Assembly: GCA_019322855.1 (NCBI GenBank)
Contig: JAHWIA010000032.1
Location: forward strand, 1-8,684
Length of the DNA: 8,684 nucleotides
Direction of reading: 5' to 3'
Source of the DNA: Candidatus Woesearchaeota archaeon
Lineage (GTDB): Archaea > Nanobdellota > Nanobdellia > Woesearchaeales > WJKV01
Shown: positions 4,673 through 8,684 of the stretch, piece by piece
Numbering within the stretch: the first letter of the stretch is position 1
Layout of the letters: each line of letters begins with the position of its first letter
Notes under the pieces: generated by a model
Database searches by the model: none
What the model was told of the DNA's origin: nothing
The model's input: only the letters and a program-made list of their open reading frames with translations
Made by a program: the position numbers and the translations under genes

Positions 4673-7543
4673 ATGGTAAGATTCGTATTCCATGGCCAGG
4701 AAGTAGAATTGGGCAGTTCTAGAGCAGGAAGAAGAGCTATAGGGGGTCCTGTTCACGGAGCATATCGAAGGCCTGTTGCCGATCCTGATTTTGACAACAA
4801 TAATACTCACTTTTCCAATTTGCCTGTCAGAGATCCTAAATTGCATCGATACTTTCCATTAGTTGAAAAGATGAAGCAGTATGATCTTTCTGGTGAAAAT
4901 GACGCAATGCTCGCTGCAAGGACCGTGCGCCTGAAGCAAGAGATTGAAAGAGGAAAGAGAAATGAGGATGACATTCTTGTTGAAGCTTATGCTAATATTT
5001 ATGAATTGATGACAAGAGCAAGGCTTGAACACAGGACTTGGGATGTTCTTGGACAACAGTTTGAATGGAACATGAAACCTTATGATTCACAGTTACTGGC
5101 AGCCATCGCAATGAGCAAAGGTCATGTAATAGATATGAAGACGGGCGAAGGAAAAACACTAGTAGGTGCAATGGATGCTTATTACAAAGCATTGCAGGGA
5201 CAGGTGCATGTCGCGACAGTAACAGAATATCTTTCAGAGAGAGACCACGACATACTTGCGCCTTTGTTCACGACCTTAGGCTTGAAAGTTGGATTGAACA
5301 AAAGAGACATGCTTCTTCCTGGCGAGGATGTATTGCCTGACGAAGAAAAGTTCAACAGGCAGTTGTTCAGAAAACAGCAGGCTTATGACAATGACATCTT
5401 GTTTTCACCATTCTATCAATTGGCGCACGATTACAACAATGACACTGTCGCACGAGTCGAACAGATGCAGGACGGTGATCTGCCGGACAATCCTGTAGGA
5501 CGATTAAATAAATTATCAAGGAAGAAATTTCTTATTCTGGACGAGATTGACGAGATTGCGATTGACGAAGCTAATATTCCTGTCATCTTATCTGCTGGAG
5601 AAGATGCGAACGCTGCTGCAGAAGAAGCAGAATACGAAGACATAGAACAGATAGTCTCTATCTTTGATAAAGGAAAAGTAGATTTCAATAATATGCAATA
5701 CGAAGAAACTTATTATGACGCTGCCTTGAATCCAGTTGTCGACACATACAATATCAACAAGGCTTCTGTAAGGTTTGTCTGGAGAAAGAAGAAATACATT
5801 GAATTTCTTGAAAAGAGATGCGATGTAGTATACATTGAAGAAGGAGAAAGCAAGAGGTTCAGGTTAACTGAACAAGGAGAAGCCACTCTTGAACAGGCAT
5901 TGGTTAATGAAGGACTTCTTACACAAGATGTTATTGATGTAATGCAAAGAAAGGAAAATGCAGAAGATACAACCTTGACACCAGAGGAAGAAGAAAAAGC
6001 AAGCAGATACGCTGATCTTTATCAAAAAGCAATAAACGCGTTGAAAGCAGAGTACAAGTTCAGGGAAGGCGAACATTTCAGGGTCGTAGGAAACAGGGTT
6101 GTTTTACTCGACACAATGACAGGAAGGGACAAGCCAGAGTCAAGGTACAATAAAGGCATGCAGCAGGCAATCGAGGCAAGAGTCAGGAGATTGGGAAGAA
6201 ATATCAACATAACTCCTAAATCAGAGACGATCGCAAGGACAACAGTACAAGATTATGTGATGAGCCAATACACAGACTTCAGCGGTATGAGCGGTACTGC
6301 ACTCGGTGCTTCGCAAGAATTCTTCAAGATATACAAGAAAGCAGTCTCTGCGATTCCGACAAACAAGAAATGTATAAGAGAGCAAATGAAGGATGAGATT
6401 TTTGATGCTCCTTTTTTCAGGAATTTAGTTGCTGTAAGGAATGCATTGGATATGATCCTTACAGGAAGACCTGTGCTATTGACTGTGCTTGATGAAAGGA
6501 AATTGCAGGACATCATAGATTTAGTGGATCATGCAGTGCTGAATGTTAACCAATATGCAGACGTGCAATACCAAGTTCTTAGGAATGAGGCAAAATATAC
6601 AGATGATGAGACAGAGAATCAACTTATCAAGCAGGAAGCAGAACTTATTGCTAATGCAGGAACTGTAAGGGCCAACGGCCATGGAACATTAACTATAGCA
6701 GCGAACATGGCAGGTAGAGGTGTCGACATCAAATTGGATGACATTGCGCGCGCAAACGGCGGACTGCACCAGATAAATATTGAACGACACAAGATAAGAA
6801 GAGTAGATGAACAGAAAGAAGGAAGAGTAGGAAGACAGGGAGATCCTGGAAGCAGGCAGTTCTACATATCTAAAGAAGATGAGATTGCGAAGAATGCAAA
6901 TACTTCATGGGAAAGCATTGAGAATGCAATCAGAAGCAAGCAGGCTAATAATGAAGCAAACGGCATGGGCGCGAGAAAAAATAATCTGGAATTAAGGCAG
7001 GACATAAGAGCGCACGAAATAGAATACAGGGCAATAAGAAGAGAACTGTTGAGCAATGTTCCTAAACTGCAGAAGAAGCATCTCGATGATCTGTTTGAGC
7101 TTGCGATACAGGATGCACAGGAACGTTATGATGGGCACAGGGAAGCAGGTACATTGAATTACTTCATCAACGAGCTTGCAAAACAAGGTCTGCTTGTATC
7201 CGGCAGGGTAAGAAGATCAGATGATCCAGAAGGTGCGAAAAAAGAATTGTCAGACTTATGCAATCGCCTGTGGGCAAACGGAAAGAATAATCCAAACTTC
7301 ATCAATAATATGGTACATCTCGCTTTCAATGGACCGGAATCATTAGGGCCTAATATCAATACTATATGGAAGGAGCATGTGCAGGCTACTGAGGACGGAT
7401 GCGATCTTTTGTCAAGCATGCGCGGCCTGAAAAAAGAAGAATTCATCAAAGAGACGCACCTGCACTATCTTGGTTTCAAGAAACGAATGGCAAGGACATT
7501 GTTCAGAAACATGTTCAAGAGATTGATCTGGCAGCCTGCATAA
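4673..7543 (+). CDS. secA: SecA-like preprotein translocase ATPase in an archaeal context
   Basis: The 956-residue protein is a SecA homologue: the ATPase that drives preproteins through SecYEG in bacteria and plastids. Residues about 58-135 match the SecA N-terminal helices. The Q motif is YDSQLL (Q140), Walker A is MKTGEGKT (155-162), and TVTEYLSERD (182-191) matches TVNDYLAQRD. Walker B is LDEID then IDEANIP (about 289-303). A preprotein-crosslinking-like region spans about 305-475. The second motor domain has TGR (483-485), SGMSGTA (537-543), PTN (562-564), AANMAGRGVD (676-685) and the arginine-finger segment EGRVGRQGDPGS (716-727). The scaffold helix end is IWKEH (W899-H902). It differs from typical SecA in an extra N-terminal stretch of about 50 residues, DEAN for DEAR, loss of the GFDYLRD motif (SPFYQLAHDYNND at 245-257), and no C-terminal zinc tail. 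The promoter looks archaeal. The export role is inferred. Confidence 0.93.
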   Translation: MVRFVFHGQEVELGSSRAGRRAIGGPVHGAYRRPVADPDFDNNNTHFSNLPVRDPKLHRYFPLVEKMKQYDLSGENDAMLAARTVRLKQEIERGKRNEDDILVEAYANIYELMTRARLEHRTWDVLGQQFEWNMKPYDSQLLAAIAMSKGHVIDMKTGEGKTLVGAMDAYYKALQGQVHVATVTEYLSERDHDILAPLFTTLGLKVGLNKRDMLLPGEDVLPDEEKFNRQLFRKQQAYDNDILFSPFYQLAHDYNNDTVARVEQMQDGDLPDNPVGRLNKLSRKKFLILDEIDEIAIDEANIPVILSAGEDANAAAEEAEYEDIEQIVSIFDKGKVDFNNMQYEETYYDAALNPVVDTYNINKASVRFVWRKKKYIEFLEKRCDVVYIEEGESKRFRLTEQGEATLEQALVNEGLLTQDVIDVMQRKENAEDTTLTPEEEEKASRYADLYQKAINALKAEYKFREGEHFRVVGNRVVLLDTMTGRDKPESRYNKGMQQAIEARVRRLGRNINITPKSETIARTTVQDYVMSQYTDFSGMSGTALGASQEFFKIYKKAVSAIPTNKKCIREQMKDEIFDAPFFRNLVAVRNALDMILTGRPVLLTVLDERKLQDIIDLVDHAVLNVNQYADVQYQVLRNEAKYTDDETENQLIKQEAELIANAGTVRANGHGTLTIAANMAGRGVDIKLDDIARANGGLHQINIERHKIRRVDEQKEGRVGRQGDPGSRQFYISKEDEIAKNANTSWESIENAIRSKQANNEANGMGARKNNLELRQDIRAHEIEYRAIRRELLSNVPKLQKKHLDDLFELAIQDAQERYDGHREAGTLNYFINELAKQGLLVSGRVRRSDDPEGAKKELSDLCNRLWANGKNNPNFINNMVHLAFNGPESLGPNINTIWKEHVQATEDGCDLLSSMRGLKKEEFIKETHLHYLGFKKRMARTLFRNMFKRLIWQPA

Positions 7544-7545
7544 AG

Positions 7546-7553
7546 TTTATAAA
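7546..7553 (+). promoter_or_regulatory. TATA box of the Fis-like HTH gene
   Basis: TTTATAAA begins two bases after the SecA-like stop codon and ends 28 bases before the ATG at 7581, so the message should be leaderless or nearly so. No SD precedes that ATG. The regulator-lipoprotein pair can therefore be transcribed apart from the SecA-like gene. Confidence 0.6.
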
Positions 7554-7580
7554 GCTGAATGATTAAAAATAGTAAAAAAG

Positions 7581-8213
7581 ATGGCAAAGACACTTGAAAA
7601 AATCGCAGAAAGAAAAGAGAAGATAGATCCTGTTGTAGAGAAAGCAATGGAGAAATTCTTGGGCGCGACTGTCAAACAGATCAATGACGATATTAGCAAC
7701 AGATTGATTGAAGGTATTATAGATTTTGAAATCGATCTGAATGTGAAGTTCAAGAAAGCAAAGGAACAGTTCAAGCACGCTTTTCTTATCAAATTATTGC
7801 AGTTCACGAATGGTAATGTGAGTGAAGCTGCCAGGATTGCTGATATCGACAGAAGGAGCATACATAGATTGATCTCAAAGTTCAAGATAAAGATTGGCGA
7901 ATTGAGAAAAGAACCGTATTATTTCAGGGAAGAGAAGAAAGAGATGCATGTCAAGGAGATAGTAGAGCAGACTTTAGGCAGATATGACATCACAAGACAG
8001 TATGCAGATAAGGTTGATGAAGAGACTGCCCAGAATATAAGTAAAAAGATTCCTGATATAAGGCTTACATTTGATGAAGCAATTGACATGTTCGAAAAGG
8101 AGTATATAAAAGCAGCATTAGAAAAGTTTAAAAATATCAAAGTCGCAGCTAGAAAAATAGGCCTAAGATATGAGACCTTGCACAAGAAAGCAAAGGAACT
8201 GGGCCTTAGATAA
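7581..8213 (+). CDS. Protein with two Fis-like helix-turn-helix domains
   Basis: This 210-residue basic protein contains two copies of a helix-turn-helix like that at the end of bacterial Fis and NtrC proteins. Copy one is at about residues 57-103, with the signature GNVSEAARIADIDRRSIHRL (78-97). Copy two is at about 164-210, with NIKVAARKIGLRYETLHKKA (185-204). Each is preceded by the same kind of helix (FKKAKEQF and FDEAIDMF), so the gene looks like an internal duplication. An unrelated helical linker (about 104-163) separates them. There is no AAA+ or receiver domain, so it is not a sigma-54 activator. It probably binds DNA, one molecule perhaps contacting two half-sites. It follows the SecA-like gene by 37 bases with its own TATA box, and its message should run on into the lipoprotein gene 29 bases later. 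The target is unknown. Confidence 0.8.
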   Translation: MAKTLEKIAERKEKIDPVVEKAMEKFLGATVKQINDDISNRLIEGIIDFEIDLNVKFKKAKEQFKHAFLIKLLQFTNGNVSEAARIADIDRRSIHRLISKFKIKIGELRKEPYYFREEKKEMHVKEIVEQTLGRYDITRQYADKVDEETAQNISKKIPDIRLTFDEAIDMFEKEYIKAALEKFKNIKVAARKIGLRYETLHKKAKELGLR

Positions 8214-8227
8214 GGGGTGATGGGTAC

Positions 8228-8234
8228 AGGAGGT
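8228..8234 (+). promoter_or_regulatory. Strong SD of the lipoprotein gene
   Basis: AGGAGGT lies eight bases before the ATG at 8243 and is the strongest SD in the window. There is no TATA box in the 29-base gap after the Fis-like gene, so the two genes are most likely one transcript: a leaderless first gene and an SD-led second gene. Confidence 0.7.
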
Positions 8235-8242
8235 TGGTGTAA

Positions 8243-8684
8243 ATGAAAAAGATACTATTATTTTGCATTGTTTTATTGTTACTAATTTCTATACTCGGTT
8301 GTGTTCCTAAGCAAAAGAATGATGCAGTCATCATTAATACGATAACAGGCGACAGCAAAAGCGCTGACGAGTTCTACGGCATGGAAGCTGTGACAGGTGA
8401 AGCTGTTGTTGAAGCTGCAGAAACAGAAGAAGTACAAGAGGAAATAGTTGAAGAGACAATAGAAGAGCCAGAGGTTGAAGAAGAGATTGTTGAAGAAGAA
8501 TCTGAACCAATACAGCAACCTCAGCCAAGCACGAATCCAAGAGTGGCAGACCACTATGACCGGATGCGAAGATATGCAGGTTTGATTGATCTTAACATTT
8601 TGACAACAGATAACTGTGATGAGACTCGCGTGCAATGGCAACAGAAGCTGGAAGAAGAAGAGGAAAATCTTCTTGACATGCAGG
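8243..8684 (+). CDS. Secreted lipoprotein with acidic linker (partial, runs off the right edge)
   Basis: The visible 147 residues begin with a signal peptide: two lysines, a hydrophobic core (about 4-18) and a lipobox-like ILGC ending at C20, which would be the lipid-modified residue after cleavage. The mature part has a short N-terminal piece, an extremely acidic stretch (about 63-90, mostly Glu and Val with almost no basic residues), a Gln/Pro segment (94-98), then a folded-looking region with Tyr, Arg and Trp that continues past the edge, ending in a Glu-rich helix. The acidic and proline segments look like a flexible spacer holding a domain away from the membrane. The function cannot be told from this part. 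The ATG is fixed by a strong SD, and the gene probably shares a message with the Fis-like gene. Confidence 0.75.
   Translation, partial: MKKILLFCIVLLLLISILGCVPKQKNDAVIINTITGDSKSADEFYGMEAVTGEAVVEAAETEEVQEEIVEETIEEPEVEEEIVEEESEPIQQPQPSTNPRVADHYDRMRRYAGLIDLNILTTDNCDETRVQWQQKLEEEEENLLDMQ

Noticed and set aside
4673..7543. A generic DEAD-box helicase rather than SecA
   Set aside because: The order and wording of motifs (TGEGKT, TVTEYLSERD, NMAGRGVDI, GRQGDPGS, WKEH scaffold) are specific to SecA and are not found together in RNA or DNA helicases.
4643..7647. Many minus-strand open frames of 60-96 codons opposite the SecA-like gene
   Set aside because: They lie antisense to a strongly supported gene, lack TATA or SD signals, and their proteins are rich in Ser, Leu, Phe and Cys, as expected from reading an AT-rich gene backwards.
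7547..8641. Minus-strand open frames opposite the Fis-like and lipoprotein genes
   Set aside because: The plus-strand genes have recognisable domains and start signals, while the reverse frames show only hydrophobic low-complexity sequence. The longest, at 8282-8641, mirrors the acidic repeat codons.
1..8684. A bacterial (for example CPR) origin of the whole window because of SecA and Fis-like HTH domains
   Set aside because: L35Ae is absent from bacteria, the TrmB type is mainly archaeal, and TATA boxes at leaderless spacing precede even the SecA and Fis-like genes.

Overview
The window looks like a piece of an AT-rich archaeal chromosome, probably from a DPANN-type lineage such as Woesearchaeota or Pacearchaeota. 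The lineage is an inference. That it is archaeal rests on three things: a complete ribosomal protein L35Ae (eL33) gene, a family of archaea and eukaryotes; a TrmB-family regulator; and TATA boxes of the form TTTATAAA, TTTATATA or similar placed about 23-28 bases before start codons, the spacing expected for leaderless archaeal transcripts. Genes inside operons instead carry Shine-Dalgarno (SD) sites.

Layout. Bases 1-177 hold no complete gene. They look like the promoter and structured leader of a minus-strand gene that begins at or just past the left edge. Four minus-strand genes follow: a small four-helix membrane protein (178-618), a membrane protein with a long coiled-coil tail (651-1874), L35Ae (1930-2187) and a TrmB-like regulator (2274-2999). 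The regulator is divergent from a plus-strand pair, an LCMT-like SAM methyltransferase (3187-4164) and a double zinc-ribbon protein (4172-4612), whose SD overlaps the methyltransferase stop codon. The divergent spacer holds a perfect 14-bp palindrome and a repeated octamer, a plausible operator. Next comes a full-length SecA-like ATPase (4673-7543) with its own TATA box, then a protein with two Fis-like helix-turn-helix domains (7581-8213), also with its own TATA box, and in the same operon the start of a lipoprotein with a very acidic linker (8243 to the right edge).

The main result is the SecA. SecA is the motor of bacterial and plastid protein export, and archaea are generally held to lack it. 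This copy keeps the Walker A, Walker B, SecA-specific DEAD-motor and arginine-finger motifs, and the WKEH helical-scaffold motif. It differs at several sites that are normally invariant and has no C-terminal zinc tail. It sits between archaeal-style promoters and about 2.5 kb from an archaeal ribosomal gene, so it appears integrated and expressed in an archaeon. The next genes encode a regulator built from bacterial-type HTH domains and a secreted lipoprotein. This suggests, without proving, a transferred and adapted export module.
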